NCBI GenBank assembly: GCA_040437565.1
Contig: JBDOQK010000037.1
Span: 1-64,000, forward strand
Direction of reading: 5' to 3'
Length of the DNA stretch: 64,000 bases
Source: Albugo candida
Lineage: Eukaryota; Oomycota; Peronosporomycetes; Albuginales
In this document: piece after piece, positions 36,696 to 49,600 of the stretch
Layout: the number at the start of each line of letters is the position of its first letter
Numbering within the stretch: position 1 is the stretch's first letter
The notes under the pieces: model-generated
Told to the model about the DNA's origin: nothing
What the model saw: the letters and a program-made list of their open reading frames with translations, nothing else
Databases searched by the model: none
Made by a program: the position numbers and the translations under genes

Positions 36696-37734
36696 ATGCA
36701 AAAAAGTTTGCCGATATTTTTAGCCGTTGCTGCTCTTTTCCTTCATGCTAAGTCAAGTACGGAATACGATTTGTTGCGTCATGATGGTCAATTCTTTTTC
36801 AAATTGCCCGAGGAAAATTACGTTTTCATTAGACTTCATGATGTTCGCTCAATTCTACCGTCAGGTACGATCCCAACGTCACCAAACAATTGTTTGGACG
36901 ACTATTATCAACATTCATACGATGAAAAGGAGATTAACTTACATGGGATGATACCAGAATCGGCGAAGAGCGGTCAAGTGTCAGGGGTACTGGACCACAA
37001 GCCTCTCAATAAGCTGGGTCGGTGTCTATGAGGCTGACAAAAAAAGCTGGAACATCGTTCTAGCACTCCATCAAGTAGGGTCCCTCACTCCTGCCATGAT
37101 ATTGGGGCTAGGCCAGAGTAACTTTAACAGAGAGCTGTTTCCGGTCGTGCTAAAGCTTCTTCCAACGAATAACAAAATCGTATTCCAAAAGAACTTGAAG
37201 CAAGCACAACGTGAGCGAGTCATCAATACGGAAGCTGGTTTTTTCAAATGGACACCACAAAAAGAAATCGCGACAATTTCCTCACCTTCGGTTGGTGAAT
37301 TTGTATCATTTGCGCTGGATGACTTCGTGCAATTGCCGCGCTGCTTGATTAATAAGCTTCCGGAGACTTGCGCTGTCACATACCCGGACGAAGCAAAAAC
37401 CAAACAAGTATGTATCAGTATTTCATGCACGTGTAATACATGGATGCTTAGCTACGACAGAAAGAACGAAAATCAAGCCAGTATATCCCTCACTCTCGAA
37501 GACTTGATGCATGACGAAGAGGAGATGAATGCTGGCATGTGCAGCACGGTGATTCGGGCAACACCACAAAAAGCAGTTGGGGCCGAGGCGAGAATGAAAA
37601 CAATTGGCTTGGGCACTTTGAAGTCAAAGTACGTTGTTATCGACGAACGTGGATACCAAATCCTTGACAGTAAATTTGCGGAAGCTGAATCGACGCCGAG
37701 AGATCGAGAAACTCGCACAATTTATGAGAATTAA
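36696..37734 (+). CDS. secreted protein, two reading frames
   Basis: The first part (36696..37031) opens with a clear signal peptide, MQKSLPIFLAVAALFLHAKSS, with cleavage expected near residue 20, followed by an aromatic- and Asp-rich segment. The second part (open from about 36952 to the stop at 37734, in a different frame) is protein-like throughout, with WTTSLSISWVGVYEADKK, a Cys-rich CISISCTCNTW and an acidic EDLMHDEEEMNAG. The two frames overlap by about 80 bases. I found no well-formed intron linking them, so either splicing is unusual or a frameshift is present in the gene or assembly. No RxLR or CHxC motif follows the signal peptide. I do not recognise the family. A secreted host-interaction protein is possible but unproven. 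Confidence 0.55.
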
Positions 37735-39209
37735 TCGAAGATCAGCGATTTTGCCTGCCCAGAGTATAACTGGATTTGACAGTAGAAAAAGATTCCGATG
37801 CGCTCTTGCAAGCACATTGCTCTGAATTCGGAAGCTGTTCTTAGTTAGTGTCACACTCAAAATAGATAATATCCATTTAGCTCTTGGTGACGCCCGTTGC
37901 AATTAATTCTAATACAAGCGTTGATCTATAAATGTGAGCATGCGCTTAGGGAGCGACGTTTGCGTAAGCCTTTGACCTCGTCATAGCGTTTAGATAAAGC
38001 CGGTCTGTGCTCTAGACCTCTTTGTGGATCGCAGCCAGACTGCACTCTTTATGGAAGTTACGTTACATTATACTTACTTCACTCTTTATAGCCGGTAGTT
38101 CACTTAAAGTACTCGTTCGATCAGATATTTTCTTAATACGGTAACATGTTAAATGTAATGTGTTTACGCAACTGCACCCATCCGACGGTCACTCCTATCG
38201 TTACAATTCACTCAAATACAGTTCTTATCGAACATTTGTGCGGTATGCATCTGATGGCAAAAAGGTCCACAGTTTTCTAGACTACAAAATGAACCCCGAA
38301 ACGCATCAATGGGAGGTATTGGTCAGATGGCAGAGATGGACAAAGCCGAAAATAGCTGGGTGTCTGCGCGTATCCTCTTGGATGATGTACCGCTGTAATT
38401 GGCGTGGTGGATACATACCGATGCTAGGCGGAAGATATGCGAAGTTTCGTCCTCAATGGAACTTCAAGTGGGTGAGGGAAATGATCTGTGTTATGTGTAA
38501 CTTTTACAGACAATAGATAACGTATTCAGCGCCACTAGCCGATAAAAGCTCTGAATTCACGCACTTGACGTTTGCTGGAAACTAGGTAAGAGATCCCGAG
38601 AAATAGTCGAAAGGGATCTGCTTGTAGGAAGCATAAAGATAGCAGTCTGATAGATACAATTATATTATATCGAGGTCACTTGCGATGCGTCTCCCAATAC
38701 ACATAAAAATTCACACGGAGCGTTACATGTACAAAAGATACGACTTCAGCTAATACATATCTCATTTATATTATACAGATCTCTCTAGATCTGTTCGTCA
38801 TTAATCAAAGGTGTCTATATTACTAGAATGTTTGATTATCTCTGCTATATTACACAATAAATAAGAGTTTCCCGGAAATACCTTGTCCGAGCTGATATGT
38901 GTCTATTTCTTGCTCTTGGCAGTCTTTTATTGTGGCGACCTCACTCCATCACAATGCAAGGCTGTTCCTACCTCGTAAACGATGTAATCCAGAGGTACAG
39001 TGCTCTACAAATTCGCAACCGCCACATTACGGTAACATGGCTACCAAATAGTACTAAATAATACTAGGATCCGCGGAGTTGCACTTGCACTGCTACATGC
39101 CGGTACCGACCGGTGCCGACTGTCTATCATGAGAAAGCATGCATAACATTGAGACAAGAAGATTTCGTTGATTAAATTAGAAAAAAGTTTTATTAATTAG
39201 AAAAGAAAA
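37735..39209. other. 1.5-kb spacer with a retroelement trace
   Basis: Apart from the chromodomain fossil at about 38240..38400 there is no recognisable coding. From about 38650 to 38900 the DNA is AT-rich. Confidence 0.45.
38240..38400 (+). mobile_element. chromodomain fossil, probably from a Ty3/gypsy element
   Basis: A short stretch resembles the chromodomain that ends the integrase of many Ty3/gypsy LTR retrotransposons, seen in the FLDYKMNPETHQWEVLVRWQ segment. No integrase core, reverse transcriptase or LTRs were found nearby. It is a small, broken and probably old remnant. Confidence 0.45.
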
Positions 39210-39899
39210 TTAGCTGTTCCTACTTCCTACATTGATTGTTTGTTGGCTGCTTTTAAGCAATTGTCTGATCTGACGCTGCAAGTGCTCAATCGTTTTACGT
39301 AATTCTTCCACTTTGTGATGTAGTTCATCATTTTCGAGTCTTAGTGCTCTGTTAAGCTTTTTATAAAAGTTTGGTGAGCTGTCACCATCAATTTCGGTAT
39401 CAGGACCCTTTGTAGCCATAAGACTGCTAGTTGAGACTTGTTTTAATTGCTGTCGGTATTCACCGAGTAGCCGCACTGCATGTTGATGTTCGGTTTGAAC
39501 TTGTTTTAGGCTAACTGTTCGAGCCTCCAGTTCTGCTACAGTCGTTTTGAGCTGCACGGCAAGCTTTTCGATGCAATTTTTTTGAGCAGCCGCCTCAGCT
39601 TCGTGCTGTTCAAGTCGCACTGTTTGCGCTTCATTCATTTTTGCAAGCTCGACGAGCGCGTCATTTTGACGAGTAAAGGCTGACTCAGTTTGAGCCTTCG
39701 AAGCCCTGAGATGACCAATCTCTCGTCTGAGCGACTCGTTTTCTTCGCGGAGTCTTTGGAGCTCAGTTTTCGTGGTCGCTGGAGTTGCCGCCCGGGTGCG
39801 CTGATGTGGCTGCTCCTGAATTGGAACATAGCCACCACCAACGCGGCGCATGTTGGCGGGTGTTAGTCGCGAGTTTCTTGTCGTTTGTCGGGTGTTCAT
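39210..39899 (-). CDS. coiled-coil protein of unknown function
   Basis: I start at the ATG at 39899 (MNTRQTTRNSRL), giving 229 residues. An in-frame upstream start would add 28 hydrophobic, Phe-rich residues that read as untranslated sequence. The N-terminus (1-45) is basic and rich in Arg, Thr and Pro. From about residue 47 to 145, and again from 175 to 220, the heptad pattern is strong, broken by a Ser/Gly/Asp-rich hinge. Leucine repeats and absence of Pro inside the helices support a dimeric coiled coil. I do not recognise a family. Structural roles at the cytoskeleton or basal body are possible guesses only. Confidence 0.72.
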   Translation of the reverse strand: MNTRQTTRNSRLTPANMRRVGGGYVPIQEQPHQRTRAATPATTKTELQRLREENESLRREIGHLRASKAQTESAFTRQNDALVELAKMNEAQTVRLEQHEAEAAAQKNCIEKLAVQLKTTVAELEARTVSLKQVQTEHQHAVRLLGEYRQQLKQVSTSSLMATKGPDTEIDGDSSPNFYKKLNRALRLENDELHHKVEELRKTIEHLQRQIRQLLKSSQQTINVGSRNS

Positions 39900-41570
39900 C
39901 GTAAGTTCAATAATGATAATGAACGCAGTCCGATGATTGAGCATAGAAGACGAAAGAATACGACAGAAGAAAAAGAACAGCATTATATTGAGTCTCTTAG
40001 CAAAGAATTCGGCTTCTCCGTTTCCTATAGGAGTTTCTAGTATCGTGATGAGGCCCTTGAAATGAGAATTCGACGGATATAAATCAGATGGGAATTGACC
40101 AATTCAAATTTTAGTTGATGTTATGTGACCAGACAATGGAATCACTATGAAGGAATCGTTTATTAAATTGTAAGAACTGGAATATATTGAAAATGTTAAT
40201 TTAGTGGTATCTTTATTGCGTTCATTTATCTGACAATACTAGATCAACTGCGTTCGACAAGATTTAAGACAGTCCTACGTGTATGACGTGAAGTATCGTA
40301 TGCAATTCCACCCGCTTTGCGACATTCTTGAAGCGCTTTATTTTCGATGGACGCAAGCATCCGTGAGTGATGGATCGGTTTTATTTCGCGTTACAACAAA
40401 ACGCGCGTTGACGACCAGAGAAGCTCTTGACACAAGTTGACGGCGCATTTCCGGCTCCAGCTACTAACGTCCACACCCTTTGCATACACTACGCGCCATT
40501 AAAAAAAATCTCAGGCTGTCGCGCAACATGAAATCATCCTGATGCATTCTCCGGTGCATGTTGTGAATAGGTAAGGTATCCTGATCAAGCGCGACAGACG
40601 TCCGGACGCGCACTTATCAGCATGATACTGAAGTACAGATAGCGTCTTGGCTCCTCGAGTAGATTTGTCTCGCTTCGTAATGAATTTGATGTATCCGTTG
40701 CTTTCGAGCCATTTTAATTGAATATATAATCTATCAATTGATGATGATGTGTCAACTGGAATGATGTAACAGCGTGCTCGTACCACCCTTTTCCATCCCC
40801 GCTCATGGTCATAGACATGGTTAAGTGCGCTTCCAGGAGCATGCGAACGACATAATCAGAAAAGAAAAAGTTGCTTTTCAAATGTCTCTCATCTGTAAGG
40901 AAATGGTAGCGAGTATAATAGTGAGTATTGACAAAGAGTACCGTAGATTGCTTAAATAAAGATTAGCGACATCGAAACCTTGAATCTCAATTATCCCACA
41001 TTTTTACTTGCCTTACTCCTATCTTTCCAATTGCTTATACTATTGGGGTAACAAAAACACAAAAAGGTCCCACAAGCACCCAATTCGTCGATTGAAATAG
41101 TACTTCAGATATTTGCGCATAAATGGCAACTTCTAAGCTGACTGATGACGACACTCTGTCCTCCATTTTATCTCCATTACAGACATTCTCTTTCAATTAA
41201 TTACGTACAAACATAATGTAGGATCACCAAATCGCAGCGTCATCAAATGACTTTTGCCAGCACATTCAGAAAATTGAAGCCACAAAGTTCAATCAGCAAT
41301 ATACTTTTGAACGTAATCGAATGGAACCCTTTGTAAAGCGTTCAGTTGACGTGTGTAATGCTTACAGCAATACCACTACCTCAGCGAAAAGCGCGAATGA
41401 CATCGCACGGTTTCGTTTCCTCTGGACACATATGGACGGAAGGGTAGGGTTATGCAGATTGGTTTCCAGTCGACTGCTGCATGTCTCACTCGAAACTGAA
41501 CAGCACAGCCAACACACTGAAGTGAATGTCCTTCGCTTAACATCACTTTTTAATTGGCAAGCAATCTGAC
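39900..41570. other. 1.7-kb spacer with possible small exons
   Basis: On the minus strand, the frame 40511..40786 has a plausible codon pattern but no ATG and no known motif. On the plus strand, open sequence from 41123 (ATG GCA ACT) and from 41236 to 41569 may contain 5' exons of the PH-domain kinase, but no consistent splice path was found. Confidence 0.4.
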
Positions 41571-43025
41571 ATGACTCTTAATTTGTTGTTCGCGTGCGGA
41601 AATGCACGACATTCCACTGGCGATCACATCCCCAACAGAAAATCAAGACGACGATTTGAATATCTCCGGAGTAAGTGGAGTCATATAGATTCGCACAAAG
41701 CAAGGAAGAGCGTACGCTACAGTAAAGCTGCATCAGAAGATTTGACAGTATCGGATGATTTTGACTTCGAACGGACTTCAATTGCAGGTCGTAAACATGG
41801 GTTTCATCGTACCTACACTCAGGAGGTTATGATCAAAACAATCCAAGTTGATTGGATTAATATCTTTGTCAGTCGCATTTTGCGCTTAGTTATTGGTAGA
41901 AAGCCTTATTTGGAATATCTACGAATCGAAGGTCAAGTTCGACAGCGTCAATACATCGGCTTGGATACGACTATGAAGCGTTTGGAGAAGAACAAATTAC
42001 TGGTCGAATTTAAATCGAGCGGAAAAGACGTCGTAGCGTATAACCCAGCGGAAAATAACGATGAACGTGATTACATAAAATATTGCGACGTGCATCATCG
42101 CGTTGCTGATCCGCGATGGGTTTTGAAATTCAACAGCAAAGAAGAACGTGATTGTTGGGCTCGGAAGATACAAGATGCTTTGGATTTATATGTATGGCTA
42201 CGAAGATACAAACTGGGTCGTTTGATTGCTCAGTCTGATGGGACAACAGTCGTGGAATGTTTTTCACAAGCGGAGAAAGCAGATGGAAGAAGCAAATTGC
42301 TTTCTGTGATGAAGTTGATCAAGGTTGACTCGATGCAGCAGATCAGGAGAGTGAAAGAAGAGATAGCAATCCATCAAATGATTTCGAATCCAGCGAAGCA
42401 ACACAACAATGTACTTAGAATGTTTGACTGGCATCGTCAAGATGGACACGGGTACCTAATATTAGAGCATTGCAATGGTGGAGATTTGCACGATCTGATT
42501 TTAGAGAATGGAAAGCTTGACGAAACAACAGCAAAAACGATTTTTAAGCAACTTCTGATTGCCATTCAGTATTTGCATGGACGAGGTATTATACATATGG
42601 ACGTGAAACCAGAAAACATTCTCATACAGAACCATTCGAATGGAACAATTGGTGTAAAGTTGGGCGATTTTGGTGCGGCTAGGAGGATCGACTCGAGTTG
42701 TAATGTGAGCTCACTTAGCTGTACCATTGGCTTTGCGGCACCGGAGATTCTGGTTGGAGGTTTTGTCACCCCTGCTGCTGACGTATTTAGTGCTGGTGTC
42801 GTTCTCTACTCGATGCTCGCTGGATACCGACCTTTTCTTGCGAACAATGATGAAGAGGCTCGAAGAGATTGTATTGAAGGTAAATACGATTTCGAGGGTT
42901 TTGCATGGCGAAATGTCAGCGATTCAGCAAAAGATCTCATTCGAAAAATGCTACACACATCTTTCAAAGATCGTATTACAATCGATAGCATCCTATGCGA
43001 TTATTCGTGGACGAAGAACAGCTAA
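41571..43025 (+). CDS. PH-domain serine/threonine kinase
   Basis: From the ATG at 41571 the frame encodes 484 residues. A pleckstrin-homology domain spans about 88-207, ending in the typical Trp-bearing helix EERDCWARKIQDAL; it should bind phosphoinositides or a protein partner at membranes. The kinase domain spans about 210-480: MKLI with Lys248, an alpha-C Glu near 263, hinge LEHCNGGDL, catalytic loop IIHMDVKPENIL (Asp344, with Met343 replacing the usual Arg), DFGAA at 366-370, and a variant AAPE at 389-392. The order PH then kinase resembles oomycete and amoebal PH kinases, unlike animal Akt only in detail. The real N-terminus may lie in earlier exons. It is convergent with the EML-like gene. 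Confidence 0.85.
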   Translation: MTLNLLFACGNARHSTGDHIPNRKSRRRFEYLRSKWSHIDSHKARKSVRYSKAASEDLTVSDDFDFERTSIAGRKHGFHRTYTQEVMIKTIQVDWINIFVSRILRLVIGRKPYLEYLRIEGQVRQRQYIGLDTTMKRLEKNKLLVEFKSSGKDVVAYNPAENNDERDYIKYCDVHHRVADPRWVLKFNSKEERDCWARKIQDALDLYVWLRRYKLGRLIAQSDGTTVVECFSQAEKADGRSKLLSVMKLIKVDSMQQIRRVKEEIAIHQMISNPAKQHNNVLRMFDWHRQDGHGYLILEHCNGGDLHDLILENGKLDETTAKTIFKQLLIAIQYLHGRGIIHMDVKPENILIQNHSNGTIGVKLGDFGAARRIDSSCNVSSLSCTIGFAAPEILVGGFVTPAADVFSAGVVLYSMLAGYRPFLANNDEEARRDCIEGKYDFEGFAWRNVSDSAKDLIRKMLHTSFKDRITIDSILCDYSWTKNS

Positions 43026-43677
43026 ATCGTTTGGGGATAGAACAAGTGTGCCAAAGACCGGTTTATCGCAAATTTCGGGCACATTGGATAAAAATTCAAA
43101 ATCAAAACGACTACGATCGTGCAGGTGTGGTGATTCACACAGGTGCAAAAATTTGCTGATATATCTTCCCAGCCTCAAGATCTTCAAGCTCGATTGATTT
43201 GGAAACGCCGTCAATCGAAGTCTGAACCACTTCAACTTCTGACTTCCCGATTCGAGCCCGGCGCTATGCTCTCCAGTGAATCCGCGCGGCTGTTGTCCGT
43301 ACACTTTGTAAACTCCCTCGACAGCGATTCTCCAATTGGACAGACATGCTAGCACGCAAGCCTGTGCCTTATTGGCTACCTTACTCCCTCGACGAATGCT
43401 GATGGAATTACATAGCTACGTATCTACCATGTATCTCGATTGAAAGAGCATTGGTCAAGCTCATTTCAAATTGTTATAGCGTTGGATCGCTGTTTGCTTT
43501 CGAAACACAAACAAAGACAGTACAATGGAAGCGAATCTTGACCAGCAAATACATATGAATTGCTGTAATAGTTGTGGTCATCGATCACTTGTGAGCAGGC
43601 GCACAAACTAACCAAAATGCTGTACATTTGAGAAATGCTGAACGTTACATTTAACATTCAATCCTGATAGAGATCAA
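43026..43677. other. convergent 3' spacer
   Basis: About 650 bp lies between the stop codons of the PH kinase and the EML-like gene. Short frames at 42993..43355 and 43143..43352 have no recognisable motif. Confidence 0.45.
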
Positions 43678-46600
43678 TCAATGATATTTGTACTGAAAAA
43701 TTGAAAAATCAGAGCCCCCGATAGTGAGCAAGGTAGCGTCATCGCACAGAAAAATGATGCCCGTTACATCGGAGTAATGACCTATCAGTGTATCCCGATA
43801 GTGGTCTAATCCAAGCAGATGAACCGAGCAGTCTTCCAAACACATCGCGAGCAATTGGCGTTCTTTGTTATAACAAAGTGAGACAATCGAGTTGCCAATA
43901 TCGATTTCAGGTAACGCTGGGTGTTTCGGCTCCTGTAACGATAGAAACTCATACGCATTGCATCTGAACGATCGGATTAATTCTCGTGTCGCCATGTTCC
44001 ATTCAAAAAAGACGTTCGATACATTCGAGAGACTTCGCAGTAATAAACCTTGGTTTGTATCCGTAAAATGGAGATGTGTCAGAATGCAGGCTGAATGATA
44101 CAACTGGCCACGTGTACTATAAGTAATTCCATCAAAAAGATATATCACTCCTTCTGTATTTCCAACTGCCAATAAATCACCGGAATCAGAATACTGCATT
44201 GTCGAAATGGGTTTTCTACCCGCAATTTTTTCATGTTTCATTTGACGCAATTGCTCATCGAACAAGAGTAATTCCCCTTCGGTGCAACCGACTAAAATGT
44301 ACTTGCCATCCGGAGAATACACAAGCACTTGAGGAGATTTAGAAGCGTAATCGGAATAAAGAGAATGGTGAAATAATAAGGAATGGCTCGGAGCATCCCA
44401 CACTTGGATATTTCCATCTTCACTGGTGCTTGCAAAGCGCAGCTTATTCGGATGCGATGCGATTCCTCGAAAAGTGCCCGCTTCCCGACCGGACGACATC
44501 AAATTCTCAAAGTGACCCCGAACATGGAATATAACACGACCATTAGTGCGTTCTCTTTGTTTTTGATCATTTGAGTCCAAACACAAATCGAGAATCTCAA
44601 ATATTTCTCCCTGGTTGGTGCTGATAAGTACTCGATCATTTGATGCACATATTGACTTGAATTTGCTATGTTTGTGTAGCATCAAAGCATGATCTTTTGG
44701 ATTGTTCGCTTTCTTGTTTATAATATCGTGATAGTTGAATGCTGCTGTGTATGTATCAATCTGAACTGCTCCGATTTTTTCCAATCGTTCATTCCAGACG
44801 TTCAGAACGTGATCATCACCCAAGGTATACAGCAGATTCCGGATGCGATTATGCTGCTTCCGTTCCTTTGTGACGCATACTGCACGAATTGATCCATCAT
44901 GAGCTCTGAGTCGTACATCCATACATTCTGTAGATCTCCATACATATAAACTCCCGTCACTTTGTGCTGAAATGATAACTGATGAAGAAGAGCCTTGTGT
45001 CAATGTAGTAAAATACACCGCCGCATGGACCGTGATATCCGCTTTGCATGATGGATGGGAATTTAGATTTGCCCCGATACTCGCTATGCGAATAATTCCA
45101 TTCTTCTCACGTCTTTGCTGGTGAAATAACAAATGATTCTTCCCGCAAGTAAGTAAGCGATTATCATGAGCAAAATTTAGGCCACAAATCGTTTGTTTGG
45201 ATGTCTTCACAGTGCTTATATGCCGAAGTAAAGGATGGGTGATACAACTTTCATTCCGCATCACTTCTCTGAAATCATAAGAGTTTTCTTTTCCGCTTCT
45301 TACATGCTCGGGCAAATTTGCAACCTCATATATCACCATTGTATGGTCAGGATCAAGTCCGATGGTGGCCAATCGGTCTCCCTGTGAGGAAAAGCGAGCG
45401 AGTTGGATACCCGGATACTGATCTGGAAGGATACTACTTGTGACAATCTCACATCCGGTACGGGAATCCCATAATACAAGTAGAGGGTATGCGTTGCGAT
45501 CACTTTGATTCACAATATCGCCGCTAGCAACTATGTTACCAGATGGATGCATCGCCATGGCTGTGATGGCATGACTGCCGTGCAACTGCATGAATGACTG
45601 AGATCGAACACGCGTATCATGTATCACGCCAATTGAGGCCGACGCATAAATCAAAGTAAAAGGGTCAGATCCGTAGAAAACGTCAGTCTTTCCAAGAACG
45701 CTGGAACCATACACGAATTCTAGCGACCATACATATCTGCACGGGACCGCGGAGTCGATCTTAGTTTGTAAATCAAAATGGTTCATCTTCTTAGAATGGA
45801 ATATCCGTGAAATTGATCTCAGCCGTAATACTTCAGCATCATTAGTGGAAAATAATTTTTTTTTGGCAATCGCAGGCTCTTCCTTCTTCATGTTCGGCAA
45901 GTGTTTGAACAAAGCCGCCTCTGGTTGTAGATCCGTACGCCATGCGATGATTGTGTGCCGATTCTGACAATCGACTCCCATTGTGACGAGAAAGTTATTG
46001 CTGGCATGGAATTCGACATGGGTAATGACCGCATCACAAGAATAGACATTCTCAGCGAATTTAGGCTGAGCAGACTCTGATAACTCACGATCGAATGGAA
46101 AAGAAGTAAGAAGCACTTTTCCATCTGTCCTTCCAACTGCAAAAACTTTAAGAGGACAATTCTCATCATTTTTGCCGATAGCGTCATCGTTGTCTGGGAT
46201 GTTGTCGGTGTATTGACATGCATGGGACCTAGCAAGCGAGCTTACTTGCCATTGCTTACCTCTGAAACCTTCTGCGGGCCCAGTAAATGTGTTGCTCCAT
46301 GTTTGAAACTCGTTTGGTTTTATCTCTTGATGCAGCGTATTTTGAAGAGAAAGTAGCAGCGATTTGTTTCCAAAAGAGCGAGAAGGCTCCAGTATATTCC
46401 AGCATAAGTATTCTCCTGCAAAAGAATCAGAGGAACTCATAAGCCAACTGGAATTCGATGTGAAGTCTAATGCAACTATTCTTGATTTGTGCCCAGAAAA
46501 AGCGAACATCAATTCAAACATCGGATGGTTGTTGGAATGCATTGTAGATTCTACAGGTGAGCTTGATGTGGTCCGGCTGTAGAGATACAGTCGATAGTCA

Positions 46601-49600
46601 CGACACGCAAGAGCAAGAAACTGATCACTTGGACTAAATCTCAGACATTGACACCATTTAACCAGCCTTGGTGGACATTGCTCGAGATCAGCATCGACAG
46701 TAGACAATTTATCTCCGACGCAAATGGATGATAAAACTTTCAGTGTGATAGAATCAATAAATACAACAAATCCATTCGCCATGGATGCTGCAATCACATC
46801 CCCACTCATAGACCACGCTAAACACTTGATATCAACGATCATGGAGATGACGCTTTTCCTCATAGTGTAATTAATGGAATCGAGACTTCGAATCGATATA
46901 ATCCCAGGAGATCCACTCACTGCAATCCATTCCTCCTTAGGATGCAACGCGAAGCAAATTTCGTAGTCGTGTCGAGATGACTCAGTCCACACGAGCATAG
47001 CGTCTTTCTTAGATTCAATTTGGTCCGCAGCCGTGAGAAATAATTGATGTTTGATAAAAATCACTTGGCCGGATGTCAACGAAATAAGAAGACCGTTTTG
47101 TGCTTCCGAATTGCATGAGGCATTAATCTGATCCAATTGTGTATCATTCATTGATCTCATTATGAATGGGTCGAAAGGACTTGGATTTGAAATAGCGAAG
47201 AGATTCATAGTCTTTAAATGTGCGAGGAAATGATGAAACCATACTTGAGACGTATTCCTGTTATCGGAGCATGGAACTTGGCATTTCCAGACATTTATGT
47301 CTCCATTTCTTAGTATAGAAATCACAATATCTAGTGATGCACAATAATGAAGATTGACCACATTGTGTTTCATGTCTCCATCCGCTTTATCACAAATTTC
47401 ATCAAGCTGAGAATAAGAACATGCAGCGACACCGCGATCCCAGGCAACTATTGAGCCATCTGACATTCCAGTGAGAAGAAATGGTGGCATCGATAATGCG
47501 CATAGAGCTGTATTTCGAATGGCGTATCGTCCAAAGATTCCATTTTGACACCTCAATTGCTCAGATGCGCGATCTAGCAGCCAAAATTCAATATGCTTGA
47601 AGCCTCCTGTCACGAACGAGACTGAGCCACTGGATTCTTTCATATAGGAAGAATGGAAGCTACATGCGGCTAGAAAATGCACTGCTTGCTGTCCGATACA
47701 AGTATCCACAATACATCGCTCGATGCTCCACTCGTATAGACCAAGATGGTAAGACCTATCCGACTCCTTCCACACAATTGCGATAATTCTCCCATCGTTA
47801 TCATCAAATCTGAGTGATAGAATTCTGGGAGAAGAACGGAACTTTAATGGAGCAATCTCTAAATGTGACTGAAATGCTTGCAAATCCCAAATTGTAATGC
47901 GGCAATCATATCGACTTGCAGTTGCAAAATATCGACCTCCAGGATGAACGGTGATGTTTGTGATCGTCTTTTGATGAGCTTCAGGTGTAAATAGATAACG
48001 TTCATGCTGTTTAGATTGTTCAAACATCGACGAAACTCTGACTATTGTCCCTGTGCTTGAAATGACCAAATCATCAACGCAAGCAAGACTCTGATTCCCA
48101 AAGTTAGTTGTTCCAATCGCACCAGTCAGAGCTATGTTGACATCTGGAGTATCCTGAAAGTTATTGTTTACTTCTGCGACAAATGGTGAGAGCCGTTTTT
48201 GTTGTTGTGAAACCTCTTCATTGCAATCCAATTCGCTATTGTAGGGAATTGAGTCTTCAAAATCCTCTGCTGCTTGTTCATCGATCGGCTCTGATATCAC
48301 TTTCCACTGACAAATGGTACTATCTGCGATCCCTGAGGACAGAAGAAGCCTATCAATCAGAGCAAAACTCACAAAACCCTGGATTCCCACAGAATCACTC
48401 GATTTTTCGGCTCTCAAATGAGCACTTTGTATGCGTTTTGTCATTGACTGGCGAGGTACTGTGATGTCTATTTCTTTGCGGAAGCAAGATAAAATCAGAG
48501 ACCCACGAAGGGAGTCCAAATGGACTGATAGCGTCTGATGCTTATTTACACAAGAAGCTGAAAGTACATTCGTCGAGCTTGATTTTTGGTACGGCTTATC
48601 CCGGTCATTTCCAACCCAGACAGAGTGTGTTGTCCAATCCGTATTTTTACTTGCGGATAGCTGGGATCCGCGATGACGGTGGAGATCCCAGAAACAAAAA
48701 CAAGCCGTAGACATCGTATTACCATGGAGAGATCTTAGAATACGGCCATCTCGACTGTAATCGAAAGCACACACTGGCATCAATGGAAACTCGGACGGCT
48801 GTAAAAGAGTGTATTTCTTGAGAGAAAAAGCTTTTGGGCTAAATGCATAGACGAAGATGATTCCATTTGCACCACCAACACTGATCGACTCGTCTCGAGG
48901 TGAAAACCGTATCGCCAGTAATTCCGGGCAGCATTTTATTTTCTTCCGAACACGCCATTCAGAAATGGAGAGCAAAGCAAGTGTTCCGTCCGTCCCACCG
49001 ATAGCTAAGATATCACCGCTACTGCTGAAGCTCAAAACGGAAGGGGGAGATACAAGACGAGTCTTCTTCTTGCAAACTTTCTGTCGAAGGCTCCAAAGGT
49101 ACACTTCTGATCCACCACAGGACGCAAAGTGTGATGCGTTCCAAGCAGCAGCCACATGTCTTAATGATCCATGACTCATTGCTAATTGACGAAGCGATAA
49201 CCTCGACCCAGTCTTTGCTTCACTCATACCAGATTCGCGCTCCTCGACCAGGTACATGTTGCCTCTTCGAGTTCCTATCAGAAATTGCTTTCTCGCCACA
49301 TCGTACGATAATGAGCTTATACGACAGTCGTCACGATGCACCATTTCGTCCATAGTCGATAGTATGGAATGAAAATCAATGTCATCGACATTTTCCAGTC
49401 CAGCGTTCCAAGATTTTATGTGGCCATCTTTTCCACCGGTGCAAAGAATCGTTGATCCGTAGGGTACCACACATACATTAATGCTTAGACGTATTGAATG
49501 AGCCTCCACGACCTTGATCAATTGAGACTGATGGAAATGGAACAAATTTCCAGTACAGTTACCAACGACAACATTGCGAGGGCTGATGTACGCTACTGAA

